Below are positions 50,113-59,399 of a DNA stretch of 64,000 nt, piece after piece. This DNA comes from an uncultured Peptoniphilus sp. (GTDB lineage Bacteria > Bacillota > Clostridia > Tissierellales > Peptoniphilaceae): positions 29,381 to 93,380 of the forward strand of contig CABQNX010000002.1 of assembly GCA_902465645.1 (NCBI GenBank), given 5' to 3'. The position numbers were made by a program, and so were the translations under genes. Under the pieces are notes generated by a model. The model did not search any database, was not told the origin of the DNA, and saw nothing but the letters and a program-made list of their open reading frames with translations. How positions within the stretch are numbered: the first letter of the stretch is position 1; every line of letters starts with the position of its first letter.

Positions 50113-51999
50113 ATGCCAATACTTAGTTTAACAAATATAAAAAAATCCTATATTGATGAAGAAACTATTAGGGATGGAAACCTAATAGTGGAAGATAAGG
50201 ATAAAATTGGCCTTATTGGAATCAACGGAAGTGGCAAGTCCACTCTTTTTAATATAATTACAGAAAACCTCTCCTACGACGAGGGAGAAATTTTTAGGAA
50301 AAAAGATTTAAAGATAGGCTACTTGGAGCAACAGCTTAGCCTTCACACTGAAGGGTCTATTTACGACAACTGCCTTTCAATCTTTGCTGACCTAATAGAA
50401 CTTGAAAAAAACTTGAGAAATCAAGAGCACATAATTGCAGAAAATCCAGACAACTTAGATGAAGAACTCATGAAGTACCAAAGGCTCCAGGACGAGTTTC
50501 ACAAGAGAGACGGTTACTCATATAACTCCAAGATCAGGGGGACCTTAATTGGTCTTGGCTTCGCAGAAGAGGACTTTGACAAGGACATCTCCACCCTTTC
50601 TGGTGGGCAAAAGTCTCGTGTGGCCCTTGCCATGCTCCTCCTTGAAGATGCAGACCTGCTCCTACTTGACGAGCCTACCAACCACTTGGACATTGGGGCC
50701 ATCTCTTGGCTAGAAAAATACCTAAAGGACATTGACAAGGCCGTCATCATAATCTCTCACGACAGGTACTTTTTAAACAACATTGTCTCCAAGATTGTCC
50801 TCTTGGAAAATGGTGGAACTAAAACTTACAAGGGCAATTACGACACCTATATGAGGCAGAGGAAGAAGGACTTCGAAGTCCTAAAGAGGCAATATGAAGA
50901 CCAACAAAAGGAAATTAAGAGACAGGAAGAAATTATAAAGAGGTACATGAATCTTGGCCGTGACAGGTTTATCAAGCAGGGCAAGAGCCGTAAGAAGATG
51001 CTAGATAAGATGCAGAGGATTGAGATGCCAACTTCCAACAAGAAGACCAATCTCCACTTCACTCCCAAGAAGACTTCGGGAAGGGACGTCTTGGAGATCA
51101 AGGACCTTTCAAAGTCCTTTGGCGACCATCAAGTCTTTCATGACCTCAATGCTTTTGTCTACAAGAATGACAAGATCGGCCTAATTGGTCCCAACGGTGT
51201 GGGCAAGTCCACTCTCTTTAAGATTATTGCTGAAGAAACTTCTCCAACATCTGGAGAGGTCAGGCTGGGGTCCAATGTGGACGTGGCCTTTTTCTACCAA
51301 GAGCTTGACAACCTAAGCCTAGACAAGACTGTTATGGATGAAATTTGGGACGAGTTCCCAAAGCTTGAGCACTTCCAAATTAGGAAGTACCTGGCAGAGT
51401 TTCTCTTTGTGGGCGACGACATCTTCAAGACCATCGACGAGCTTTCTGGTGGAGAGCGTGGAAGGTTATCCCTTTTAAAAATTATGCTAAAGGGAGCAAA
51501 CTTCCTTGTCCTTGACGAGCCTACCAACCACTTGGACATTGACTCCAAGGAGATACTTGAAGACGCCCTCTTGAAATACGAGGGAACTGTACTCTCCATC
51601 TCCCACGACAGGTACTTTTTAAATAAGACTGTTGATAAGATTTTTGAGATGACTGAGTCTGGTATCAACACCTTCCTTGGCAACTACGATTATTATCTTG
51701 AAAAGACCACTGAAGTGGAGTCTGATGACGAAGACTACAAGTCCAGGACAGAAATTGAAAGAGAAAAGCGTGAAGAGAGAGAAGAACGCAAAAAAAATAA
51801 GGCCCTTCGCAAGGAAAAAGAAAAAATTGAAAAAGATATTTCAACATTAGAGGAAAAGTTATCCACAATTGACTCAAAACTTGCAGACTCTAACACTTAC
51901 AGCGATTATCAACTAGCCAGCGATTTATCAATAGAGCGTGAAAGCCTTGCAAATACTCTAGAAGAGCTTTATGAAAAGTGGATGGAACTTGAGGACTGA
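50113..51999 (+). CDS. ABC-F family ATPase
   Basis: A 628-residue soluble protein with two ABC domains and no membrane segment. First domain: GINGSGKSTLF, LSGGQKSRVALAML, DEPTNHLDIG. A charged linker follows (about 240-300). Second domain: GPNGVGKSTLFK, LSGGERGRLSLLKIM, DEPTNHLDID. The C-terminal 90 residues form a Lys/Glu-rich coiled coil. ABC-F proteins act on the ribosome E site; some give antibiotic protection. The coiled-coil tail and linker resemble Uup/YdiF types; resistance cannot be predicted. ATG at 50113 follows AGGAGG. Confidence 0.92.
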   Translation: MPILSLTNIKKSYIDEETIRDGNLIVEDKDKIGLIGINGSGKSTLFNIITENLSYDEGEIFRKKDLKIGYLEQQLSLHTEGSIYDNCLSIFADLIELEKNLRNQEHIIAENPDNLDEELMKYQRLQDEFHKRDGYSYNSKIRGTLIGLGFAEEDFDKDISTLSGGQKSRVALAMLLLEDADLLLLDEPTNHLDIGAISWLEKYLKDIDKAVIIISHDRYFLNNIVSKIVLLENGGTKTYKGNYDTYMRQRKKDFEVLKRQYEDQQKEIKRQEEIIKRYMNLGRDRFIKQGKSRKKMLDKMQRIEMPTSNKKTNLHFTPKKTSGRDVLEIKDLSKSFGDHQVFHDLNAFVYKNDKIGLIGPNGVGKSTLFKIIAEETSPTSGEVRLGSNVDVAFFYQELDNLSLDKTVMDEIWDEFPKLEHFQIRKYLAEFLFVGDDIFKTIDELSGGERGRLSLLKIMLKGANFLVLDEPTNHLDIDSKEILEDALLKYEGTVLSISHDRYFLNKTVDKIFEMTESGINTFLGNYDYYLEKTTEVESDDEDYKSRTEIEREKREEREERKKNKALRKEKEKIEKDISTLEEKLSTIDSKLADSNTYSDYQLASDLSIERESLANTLEELYEKWMELED

Positions 52000-52315
52000 C
52001 AAAAATCTTATCAAGTTTCTTTCCACAAGCCTACTTGTGATATAGACTTTATCCCCAGCTTTATCCACATTATCCACAAGGATATGAACATTTGTCTTGA
52101 AAAGTTCTGCACATTTCATGCACATTTTGAAAAAATTATCATAAAACAAGAAAAATTTGTAAATTTACAAGAATTTTAAGGGGATTTTATAAAATTTATA
52201 CAATCTTATCCACAGTTTCATAAAAGTTATCAACTTTTGTGGGTAAAAAAGAAAAGAGCTAAGAAAAAGCTCTTTTTTTTGTGTAATTTTTCAATTTTCT
52301 GTGGATTGTTTGTCT
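52000..52315. promoter_or_regulatory. DnaA-box cluster with AT-rich core (oriC-like)
   Basis: Perfect DnaA boxes TTATCCACA at 52061-52069, 52070-52078 (abutting) and 52206-52214. Near matches: TTATCCCCA (52050-52058), TTATCAACT (52227-52235), TTACCCACA (minus, 52238-52246) and CAATCCACA (minus, 52300-52308). A very AT-rich stretch (about 52120-52205) with the palindrome TTGTAAATTTACAA (52157-52170) lies between the box groups. It could be oriC or a DnaA-binding regulatory cluster. dnaA and dnaN are not in the window. Confidence 0.6.
52252..52280 (+). terminator. Intrinsic terminator
   Basis: AAAAGAGCT pairs with AGCTCTTTT (7-nt loop), followed by T; between convergent ABC-F and racemase genes. 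Confidence 0.8.
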
Positions 52316-52954
52316 TTAAAGTCTTTTTATCATGTCTTCTGCTGGATCCAAGATTTCTATATCAGTCAACTTTTTAAATTCCTCTTTCATGTAGGGGAAG
52401 TGGGTGCAGGCAAGGATAATTCCCTCAGGTCTTTCTTCCATCTTGTTAAAAAAGTTAAAGAGGTCTTTTAGGTCAAGCTTTTTTATAATTTCTTCTGGGG
52501 CAGTTTTCTTTTCGATTTCTTCAACAAGACTTAGGATCCCAATAGAAATTGTGTCCCTAAAATTCTTTTGGCAAAGAAGGGCATCAACTCCATGGGCTGA
52601 TTTTGAGTTTGCTGCAAGGATAATTAACTTTTTATACTTAGAGTCCAGTTCCTTATAAAAATCCAAGGGAGTGATAATTTGGATGTCCTGGCGGCGAGAT
52701 AAGTCCCCTAGATCTATTGATGCTGAAAGTGAATTGCAGTAGATAAAAATTTTCTCTGCACCAGACTTTTTTGCATCTACAATTTTTTCTTCAACAAGTC
52801 TTGTGAGTTCTTCTCTTGAATAATATTGAAGTAGGGACTGGTCCTTGGGGTTCTTGGAAATGGGATAGGGTAAAGCTTCAAATCCCCTCTCCCTCAAGAG
52901 TTCTACTCCCATCCTTGTGTCTTCATGAGTTCCTGCGAATACTCCAACTTTCAT
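52316..52954 (-). CDS. Aspartate/glutamate racemase family protein
   Basis: A 212-residue protein with the two-cysteine layout of the family: IFIYCNSLSAS (first Cys) and ILACTHFPYM (second Cys). It is about 50 residues shorter than usual MurI, and the N-terminal DSGxGG motif of glutamate racemase is replaced by FAGTHED. It may be a divergent glutamate racemase supplying D-Glu for the wall, or another amino-acid racemase. It starts 4 nt after the lipid-kinase gene stop. Confidence 0.75.
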   Translation of the reverse strand: MKVGVFAGTHEDTRMGVELLRERGFEALPYPISKNPKDQSLLQYYSREELTRLVEEKIVDAKKSGAEKIFIYCNSLSASIDLGDLSRRQDIQIITPLDFYKELDSKYKKLIILAANSKSAHGVDALLCQKNFRDTISIGILSLVEEIEKKTAPEEIIKKLDLKDLFNFFNKMEERPEGIILACTHFPYMKEEFKKLTDIEILDPAEDMIKRL

Positions 52955-52958
52955 CTTC

Positions 52959-53831
52959 TCACTCCTTAAAACAAATCCACTTCAAAGCCTTGGGCAAGAC
53001 CTTGTAGTCTAACTCCCTTGCCTTATAAATTTCTCCGTCAATGTTATATAAAAATTCTCGGTCCGATGAAATCACTCCAGACCTTGTAATAATTTCTCTC
53101 ACTCCAGGTTTTCCTAGGTGGGTCCCCTTGCGATAAGATAAAAATAATTTTATTATCCCCCTTGGCCCCATTTCATGTGCCAAGATTAAGTTCAAAAGCC
53201 CATCATCAAGCCTTCCCCTTGGTGAGGGATTAAATCCATTTCCATAATAGGACCCATTGCAAAGGGCAGACACCAAAAATCTCCCCTTGATTTCTCTTGC
53301 AATATCTTCTTGGTCCTTATAAGAAATTTTTAAATTTACAATTTCTAAGTTTGCAACACTTTTTATGACCCCGTAGAGGTAAGCAAGCTTGCCTGAAATA
53401 TCTTTCCTCTTCATGAGGTCATAGGCATACTTCAAGACATTGGTGTCAAAGCCAAGGCTGGTCACATTTATACAAGTCTTTCCATTTACTTCTGCTAAAT
53501 CAATGGGGGAAATTTCATAATTTAAAATATTTGAAAGATCAAAGGGCTTGAAGTTCTTGGAGAAGTCATTGCCCGTTCCACCTGGCACAAGTCCAAGTGC
53601 TGTCTCACTTCCCCTCAATACGCTGGCAACTTCTGACAAGGCACCGTCCCCTCCCTTTATAAAGAGGAGGTCGCCGCCACTATCCCTAAAATCTTCTGCA
53701 AAGGAGATTGTGTCCCCAGGCTTTTCTGTAATTTTAATTTCGTCTTCCTTAAAATATTTTAAAAGTTCCCTCTCAAAGTTTTTGTCACGGCCCCTGCCCG
53801 ACTTGGAACTTATTATAAATAACTTTTTCAT
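52959..53831 (-). CDS. Diacylglycerol kinase-family lipid kinase (second copy)
   Basis: A 290-residue DAGK-type kinase with IISSKSGRGRDKNFE, FIKGGDGALSEVAS and LVPGGTGNDFSKNF. It is clearly distinct from the family member at 31791-32684 (different nucleotide-loop sequence). One of the two may be the housekeeping diacylglycerol kinase needed for lipoteichoic-acid turnover; the LTA-synthase-like gene nearby would fit that. First gene of a pair with the racemase. Confidence 0.87.
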   Translation of the reverse strand: MKKLFIISSKSGRGRDKNFERELLKYFKEDEIKITEKPGDTISFAEDFRDSGGDLLFIKGGDGALSEVASVLRGSETALGLVPGGTGNDFSKNFKPFDLSNILNYEISPIDLAEVNGKTCINVTSLGFDTNVLKYAYDLMKRKDISGKLAYLYGVIKSVANLEIVNLKISYKDQEDIAREIKGRFLVSALCNGSYYGNGFNPSPRGRLDDGLLNLILAHEMGPRGIIKLFLSYRKGTHLGKPGVREIITRSGVISSDREFLYNIDGEIYKARELDYKVLPKALKWICFKE

Positions 53832-53922
53832 AATTCATCACTTGTATTTTATTATAGTAAATCTTTAAATGTTTTCCAATAATCTCTCCTTAATTTGGGT
53901 AAGAAAGCCTTGGAGGGATATT

Positions 53923-54759
53923 ATGAAATGGCAAGGTAGAAGAAAAAGTTCAAATGTTTCAAGGTCTAAGGGTGGCGGCGTTGCCCTTGGTGGCGGAGGA
54001 CTTATAATTGCACTTATAGTTTTTTTAATAACAGGAAGTCCAAGAGATGCTATTAGGTCAGGTCTTGGTGGCGGAGCCCAAAACTCTCAACAGGAATACC
54101 AACTGTCTGATAGGGAGCAAACTCTTTACGATTATTCATCAGTTGTCTTGGCTGACACCGAAGATGCTTGGCACGAAATTTTAGAAAAAGAAGGAATAAA
54201 ATATAGGGAGCCCAAGATGGAAATCTTCAAGGGCCAAGTAAAAAGTGGTTGCGGTATTGCCAACTCAGGCATGGGACCCTTCTACTGCTCACGTGATGAG
54301 ACTATCTATATGGACCTTTCCTTTTACGACTCACTCATAAGGGACTTTGGGGCTGACGAGGGAGACTTTATCCTCTCCTATGTAATTAGTCATGAGGTTG
54401 GTCACCATGTCCAAGAAGTTACTGGAATAATGAAACAATACCAAGAGCTTGCAAGTCAGATGTCTGAAGAAGAGAGAAATGCCTTGACAGTTAGGCTTGA
54501 ACTTCAAGCAGATTACCTGGCAGGAGTTGTGGCAAGATACCAAAAGGACAAGGGATATCTTGACCCAGGCGACATTGATGAGGCAATCTCAACTGCTTGG
54601 TCCATTGGTGACGACACAATCCAAAAGAAGGCCCAAGGCTATGTAAGGCCAGAGTCCTTTACCCACGGATCTAGCGAAAATAGGGTTCGTTGGTTCAAGA
54701 AGGGTTACGAGGCTGGCGACTTGTCAGAATGGGATACCTTTAATAGAAAAAGTATATAA
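53923..54759 (+). CDS. YpfJ-type putative neutral zinc metallopeptidase
   Basis: A 278-residue protein with one N-terminal transmembrane helix (about 24-42, GGGLIIALIVFLITG) after a basic segment. The outer domain has the zinc motif ISHEVGHHVQ and a downstream LQADYLAGVVA that supplies another ligand in the family, and GCGIANSGMGPFYCSRDETIY. ATG at 53923 follows GGAGGG. Biological substrate unknown. Confidence 0.87.
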   Translation: MKWQGRRKSSNVSRSKGGGVALGGGGLIIALIVFLITGSPRDAIRSGLGGGAQNSQQEYQLSDREQTLYDYSSVVLADTEDAWHEILEKEGIKYREPKMEIFKGQVKSGCGIANSGMGPFYCSRDETIYMDLSFYDSLIRDFGADEGDFILSYVISHEVGHHVQEVTGIMKQYQELASQMSEEERNALTVRLELQADYLAGVVARYQKDKGYLDPGDIDEAISTAWSIGDDTIQKKAQGYVRPESFTHGSSENRVRWFKKGYEAGDLSEWDTFNRKSI

Positions 54760-54765
54760 AGTCAT

Positions 54766-54788
54766 ACCAGCCAAGAGGCTGGTTTATT
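54766..54788 (+). terminator. Probable intrinsic terminator
   Basis: ACCAGCC-AAGA-GGCTGGT then TTATTC; the T-run is weak. Confidence 0.65.
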
Positions 54789-54850
54789 CTTGCCTAAAAA
54801 TCCTTCTTATTTTATAATTTCCTTAAGCTTATTATTAAGGACGAGGACAA

Positions 54851-56671
54851 ATGGAAAAACACTTTAAAAATCTTACAAAAACTTTATTTTTTATTATAAA
54901 TCTTATTTTCTATAAGACTTCTCTTGGAAGCCCCACAGGCGACAAGGGCCTTTACATATTGATTATTTCCATTATCTTGACAGGTCGTCTCGACTATATT
55001 CTTCTAAATCTATATCCCAAGAAAAAATATAAATACACTGTGGTAGGCTTAATTGTATTTTTAAAGATTGGTCTTTCTATCTACTTTAAGGAGTTCCATT
55101 CCTTTGATATATTTGGAAGGCTTGGGCTTGCAAGAGAAGCTGGCGGAGTCCTACCTGTGATCTTTAAGGACTTTTCTCCTGCCTACTTCTTAATGATTTT
55201 AGCTGGCCTAGGACTTGCCTATCTGACAAAAGAATATTATTGGGAAGAAGCCTTTAATAAGAAAAGATTTTATAAGGAACTTGGAGTATTTTTTGCCATC
55301 CTCATCTTACCTGGACTTTTTATAAAACCCCTAAGGGTAACAGAAGTCTACACTTCAACTTTTTTATCTCCTCTTTACACAAGAGTGGAGGCCAGAAAAG
55401 ATTCCAAGTCCCTAGAAAAGACTGACTTAAAAAAATACTTTTCTTTTCGAGAAGTTAAAGCCAATGACTTTACAGGACTTGCAAAAGACAAAAATATAAT
55501 CCTCATCCAATGCGAGTCCCTGCAAAATGCTGTTGTCAATAGGACCTATAATGGAGAAGAGGTGACTCCCTTCCTAAATTCCTTGATAAAGAAGGAGGGG
55601 TCCATCTATTTTAATAATTATTTTGAACTCCTAGGCTTTGGCAACACATCTGATGCAGAGTTCGTCTCTATGACATCAGTCTACCCTACCCTTGACGGCC
55701 AGGCCTATTCTGTCTACAGGGACAAGAAAACTTATGGACTACCAAAGGTCGCCAAGAAGATGGGCTATGAAACAATAGCCATGCACGGCAACACTGGCAA
55801 GTTTTATAATCGCCAAGAAATCTATAAAAATTTTGACTTTGATAGGATTTATCTTGGGGAGACTTATGACCAGGATGACCAAGTCATGATGGGCCTATCA
55901 GATAAGTCCTTCTTCAACCAATCCTTTGACAAGATAAAAGAAGTTGACGATGAAGGCAAAAAGTTTTTTGCCCTTATGGTAACTCTTACTACCCACACTC
56001 CCTACAATCTGCCAGATAACTTGCGTGAAATTCCAAAGGAAGCTGATGACAAGACGGACTTTGTCTACGATTATATTTCCTGTGCAAGATACACCGACAG
56101 GGCCATGGAAGAGTTCTTTGACAAGTTAGAAAAATCTGGCATCTTAGATAAGACTGTAATAGTTATTTACGGCGACCACCACGCCTACACCCTTAAAAAG
56201 GAAAAAGACAGAGAGTCCATGGAAAGATGGCTGGGACGTGAAATTGACTACGACGACATGATGAACATCCCCCTTGTCATCCATGTCCCTGGATTTAATA
56301 AAAATATTACAAGACACAGTGTTGGCTCACAACTTGACCTCTATCCCACTATTTTAAATCTCATGGGCTGGAACAGAAGTGACATCCCTACATTTGGCAT
56401 TGACCTACTTGGCTGGGGCAAGGAAATAGAAAACAATGCAGTCTATCCCCAAACCTATCTATTGAAGGGTTCCTATATAAATAGAGACCAGGTCTTCGAA
56501 TATTCTCGTGACGGAGTTTTTGAAAACTCAAGATTAATTGACAGGAAGACGAGAAGGCCCCTTCCTCTTGACCAGGCAAAGAAGGAATCGGACTGGGCCA
56601 AGATTTGTATCGACTATTCCAAAAACCTCATGACCAATGACAACTTAATAGAATTAGTAAAAAAAAAATAA
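54851..56671 (+). CDS. LTA synthase-family sulfatase-fold membrane protein
   Basis: Probable glycerol-phosphate polymerase or transferase of the LtaS family. The protein has 606 residues: five N-terminal helices (to about 190), then an extracellular sulfatase-like domain. Metal and nucleophile motifs: LIQCESLQN (Glu), GFGNTSDAEFVSM (catalytic Thr), VIYGDHHAYTL (Asp/His). Context with a lipid kinase and carrier-lipid genes supports a role in lipoteichoic-acid-type polymers. Whether this species makes LTA is not shown. Confidence 0.88.
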   Translation: MEKHFKNLTKTLFFIINLIFYKTSLGSPTGDKGLYILIISIILTGRLDYILLNLYPKKKYKYTVVGLIVFLKIGLSIYFKEFHSFDIFGRLGLAREAGGVLPVIFKDFSPAYFLMILAGLGLAYLTKEYYWEEAFNKKRFYKELGVFFAILILPGLFIKPLRVTEVYTSTFLSPLYTRVEARKDSKSLEKTDLKKYFSFREVKANDFTGLAKDKNIILIQCESLQNAVVNRTYNGEEVTPFLNSLIKKEGSIYFNNYFELLGFGNTSDAEFVSMTSVYPTLDGQAYSVYRDKKTYGLPKVAKKMGYETIAMHGNTGKFYNRQEIYKNFDFDRIYLGETYDQDDQVMMGLSDKSFFNQSFDKIKEVDDEGKKFFALMVTLTTHTPYNLPDNLREIPKEADDKTDFVYDYISCARYTDRAMEEFFDKLEKSGILDKTVIVIYGDHHAYTLKKEKDRESMERWLGREIDYDDMMNIPLVIHVPGFNKNITRHSVGSQLDLYPTILNLMGWNRSDIPTFGIDLLGWGKEIENNAVYPQTYLLKGSYINRDQVFEYSRDGVFENSRLIDRKTRRPLPLDQAKKESDWAKICIDYSKNLMTNDNLIELVKKK

Positions 56672-56672
56672 A

Positions 56673-56697
56673 GAAGACTGATTAATGACCAGTCTTC
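56673..56697. terminator. Bidirectional terminator overlapping the 3' end of the PopT-like gene
   Basis: GAAGACTG pairs with CAGTCTTC, flanked by A-run and T-run, between convergent genes. Confidence 0.8.
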
Positions 56698-57575
56698 TTT
56701 TCTTCTTTAAGTCTTAATATTCTAATAAATTCTAAAATAAATAAAATAAGAATTCCAAAAATAAATCCAGGGATTGAAAAATTATATAAGTTAAGTGGAG
56801 GGTTTCCTCCAAGAGTTGTGGGGCCCATTACAATTGCATAAAGAGACCCTATTATCATGCCAAGGATTAGATACATCATCTTGTCGCGATTCTTCCTCAG
56901 CCTCTCTCTTATAATCCTAATGGACATAAAAATCCCAAAGAGGACTCCAAGTGCCATTACTACAAGGGGCATTAGCTTGTCGAAGTTAAACCTCATGACC
57001 TCTCCCAGGGCTTCCACCACAGGTATGTAAACTCCCGCTATGAGAAGAATTGATGACCCAGAGATCCCTGGTAAAACCATGGCAGAGATTGCAAGTCCTC
57101 CTGCTAAGAATAAATAAACATAGTCAAAGACATTGGGGTTAATTAAGTCGAAGTCACCAATGAATTTTGATTTTCCCTTAAAAATTACCAAGAGGATAAC
57201 TATAATTAGACCAAGAAAGATAAAGTAAAAGTCTTCTTTATTATCCCTTAAAATTTTTATCTCACTTGAGATTAGAAAGGGAAGTGACATGAGGGTTAGG
57301 CCAAGAAAGACTGAAGTCATAAAGTATATTTCCTTTTGAAAAAGTTCTGACAGGAAAAAAATACTCAATAAGAGGCCAAAGAGCCAGCCTAGTCCAAGAT
57401 TAAAAAGATACTTAAAGGCTTCTTTTCTCTTTTTCCCTTGACCTCCAAAAAATTCGTGCAAATTATCTATAAATTTATCATAAAAACCTAGGATGAAGGC
57501 AAGGGTTCCCCCGCTGACCCCAGGCACAGAGTCGGCTATTGCCATGACCATCCCGTTAAAAAAATTAATTAACAT
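56682..57575 (-). CDS. DUF368 protein, PopT-type undecaprenyl phosphate flippase
   Basis: A 297-residue membrane protein with about eight to nine helices. The family hallmark is the duplicated Gly/Pro-rich motif: ADSVPGVSGGTLAFILG near the N-terminus and MVLPGISGSSILLIAG in the second half. DUF368 members (PopT) return undecaprenyl phosphate across the membrane after wall synthesis. Together with UppP this suggests carrier recycling. It is a single gene. Confidence 0.88.
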   Translation of the reverse strand: MLINFFNGMVMAIADSVPGVSGGTLAFILGFYDKFIDNLHEFFGGQGKKRKEAFKYLFNLGLGWLFGLLLSIFFLSELFQKEIYFMTSVFLGLTLMSLPFLISSEIKILRDNKEDFYFIFLGLIIVILLVIFKGKSKFIGDFDLINPNVFDYVYLFLAGGLAISAMVLPGISGSSILLIAGVYIPVVEALGEVMRFNFDKLMPLVVMALGVLFGIFMSIRIIRERLRKNRDKMMYLILGMIIGSLYAIVMGPTTLGGNPPLNLYNFSIPGFIFGILILFILEFIRILRLKEEKKTGH

Positions 57576-57761
57576 AATTCCTCCATCTATCTATGATAAC
57601 ATTTAATTGTAAAAATTATTTTCAAAGAAGGAATTTTTACAAATTTTTAATATTCTTTAACAGATTAAATCATTATCCTTTAAAATCCTTTTATTGAGGT
57701 ATATAATAATTGATAAGAAACATTTTATTAAGTACATAAAAATTTGACAAGGAGGATAAGC

Positions 57762-57932
57762 ATGAAAAACAAAAAATTTTTAGGAAGTTTACTAAGCACA
57801 CTTCTTGGACTGGGACTTGTTACTTACACAAAGGACCCCTTCTTAAGCATCTTTATCTATATCTGCCTTGTAGCTGTCTACAAATTAATAAGAGCTTTGG
57901 TTTTCTTGCAAATAAAGTTAAGAGACTCATGA
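57762..57932 (+). CDS. Small two-helix membrane protein
   Basis: A 56-residue protein starting MKNKKFLGSLLSTLLG, with two hydrophobic segments separated by TKDP. The ATG follows GGAGG, and a terminator hairpin overlaps its stop, so it looks like a real single gene. No family recognised. Confidence 0.65.
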   Translation: MKNKKFLGSLLSTLLGLGLVTYTKDPFLSIFIYICLVAVYKLIRALVFLQIKLRDS

Positions 57933-57945
57933 GGGTCTCTTTTTA
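57919..57945 (+). terminator. Intrinsic terminator
   Basis: AGAGAC...GTCTCT followed by TTTTT; overlaps the stop of the small gene. Confidence 0.8.
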
Positions 57946-58014
57946 TTTGATTAAATTTAATAAATATTTTCTAATAATGGGTATAATATGCCTAACAAAA
58001 TTTTAGGAGGAAAT

Positions 58015-59364
58015 ATGAAGAACATAAATGTAGACGAACCTGTAGCAAATCTCATTGAAAAATTTCCAAATTTAAAAAACATTTTAAAGGATTTAGGTTT
58101 TATTGAAATTACAAATCCCCTAGCCCTTTCTACTGTTGGAAAAATGGTTTCAATAAAAAAAGGAGCCGAAATAAAAAATATAGACTTGGATTTAATTAAA
58201 GAGAAGTTGAGAGAAGAAGGCTTTAATCTAGTTGATGTTGAAAATGTTAGTGATGATTCCAAAGAAGATAATGATAGACTTAGTCTCTTAAAATCCTATA
58301 TCGAAAGACTTTCTAAGGGCGAAGACTTGGAAGCTGTTAGAAGTGATTTTGTAAAAAATTTTAAGGATGTCTCTTCAAAGGAAATAGTTGATGCTGAACA
58401 AGAACTAATTATGAGTGGCCTTCCCCTAGAAAAAGTCCAAAAACTTTGCGATATACATTCTGCACTTTTCCACGAAAGTAATATTGTAGATGAGAGTCAA
58501 AAGGATTTGGGAAAAATTCCAGGTCATCCTCTAAATATCCTAAGTATAGAAAATAAAAAAATTAAATTTTTAGCTGATGAAGTCAAAAATAGCAAAGACA
58601 AGTTAGCTAAGATAAGAGAGCTTTTAAAAATAAATTCTCATTACGGCAAAAAGGCTGGACTTATTTATCCCCTTTTGAAAACTAAATATGATATTATTGG
58701 TCCCAGTGATGTTATGTGGGCTGTCGATGATGAAATAAGAAGTGACCTGTCACATATTGTAAAAGCAAATTCTTATAATGAGGAAAACTTAAATAAGGTT
58801 TTAGATAGGATCTATGAAATGATATATAAGGAAGAGAATATCCTCTTCCCACTTTTAAAAGAAAACTTCACAGAAGAAGAGTGGAATAAAATCTATGGCG
58901 ACTTTGGAGAATATGGACTAGACCTAGTGGATGATTTCCCGCTTTGGAAGGACTACAAACCCAAAGAAATCCTACCAAAGGAAGAAAATTCTTATGGAAG
59001 TCTTGAATTCGAAACTGGAAGTTTAAAGATAAAGGAAGCCCTTCAAATTTTTAGGACCATTGATGTAGAGCTAACCTTTATAGATAAGGATGACTTTGTT
59101 AGGTATTATTCTGAGGGAAAGGACAAAATTTTTCCTAGACCTAAGTCCTGTTTAAATAGAGATGTAGCTTCTTGTCATCCTCCAAAAGTTGTGCCAATGG
59201 TGAAGTCCTTGCTTGATGACTTTAAGAGCAAGAAGAGAGATCGTTTAGTTATATGTAAAGATATTAAGGGAAAGAAAATCTTAGTTAAGTACCTTGCAGT
59301 TTATGATGAAGCTGGTGATTATCTGGGTACTTTGGAAACAGTTGAGGACATAAGCCACTACTAA
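58015..59364 (+). CDS. DUF438 protein with hemerythrin-like and PAS-like domains
   Basis: A 449-residue soluble protein. The N-terminal about 70 residues resemble DUF1858 (VANLIEKFPNLKNILKDLGF). Residues about 85-155 fit DUF438, with HSALFHES at its end. A hemerythrin HHE-like region follows (about 165-290), and a C-terminal PAS-like domain (about 335-448) has TFIDKDDFVRYYSEGKDKIF with CHPPKVVPMV. In clostridia such proteins are thought to sense redox or gases; this is an inference. The ATG at 58015 follows TAGGAGG. Confidence 0.85.
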   Translation: MKNINVDEPVANLIEKFPNLKNILKDLGFIEITNPLALSTVGKMVSIKKGAEIKNIDLDLIKEKLREEGFNLVDVENVSDDSKEDNDRLSLLKSYIERLSKGEDLEAVRSDFVKNFKDVSSKEIVDAEQELIMSGLPLEKVQKLCDIHSALFHESNIVDESQKDLGKIPGHPLNILSIENKKIKFLADEVKNSKDKLAKIRELLKINSHYGKKAGLIYPLLKTKYDIIGPSDVMWAVDDEIRSDLSHIVKANSYNEENLNKVLDRIYEMIYKEENILFPLLKENFTEEEWNKIYGDFGEYGLDLVDDFPLWKDYKPKEILPKEENSYGSLEFETGSLKIKEALQIFRTIDVELTFIDKDDFVRYYSEGKDKIFPRPKSCLNRDVASCHPPKVVPMVKSLLDDFKSKKRDRLVICKDIKGKKILVKYLAVYDEAGDYLGTLETVEDISHY

Positions 59365-59373
59365 TGATATGAA

Positions 59374-59399
59374 AAAAGCCCCTGAGGGGGCTTTTATTT
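59374..59399. terminator. Bidirectional intrinsic terminator
   Basis: AAAAGCCCC-TGAG-GGGGCTTTT, between the convergent DUF438 and mnmH genes. Confidence 0.9.
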
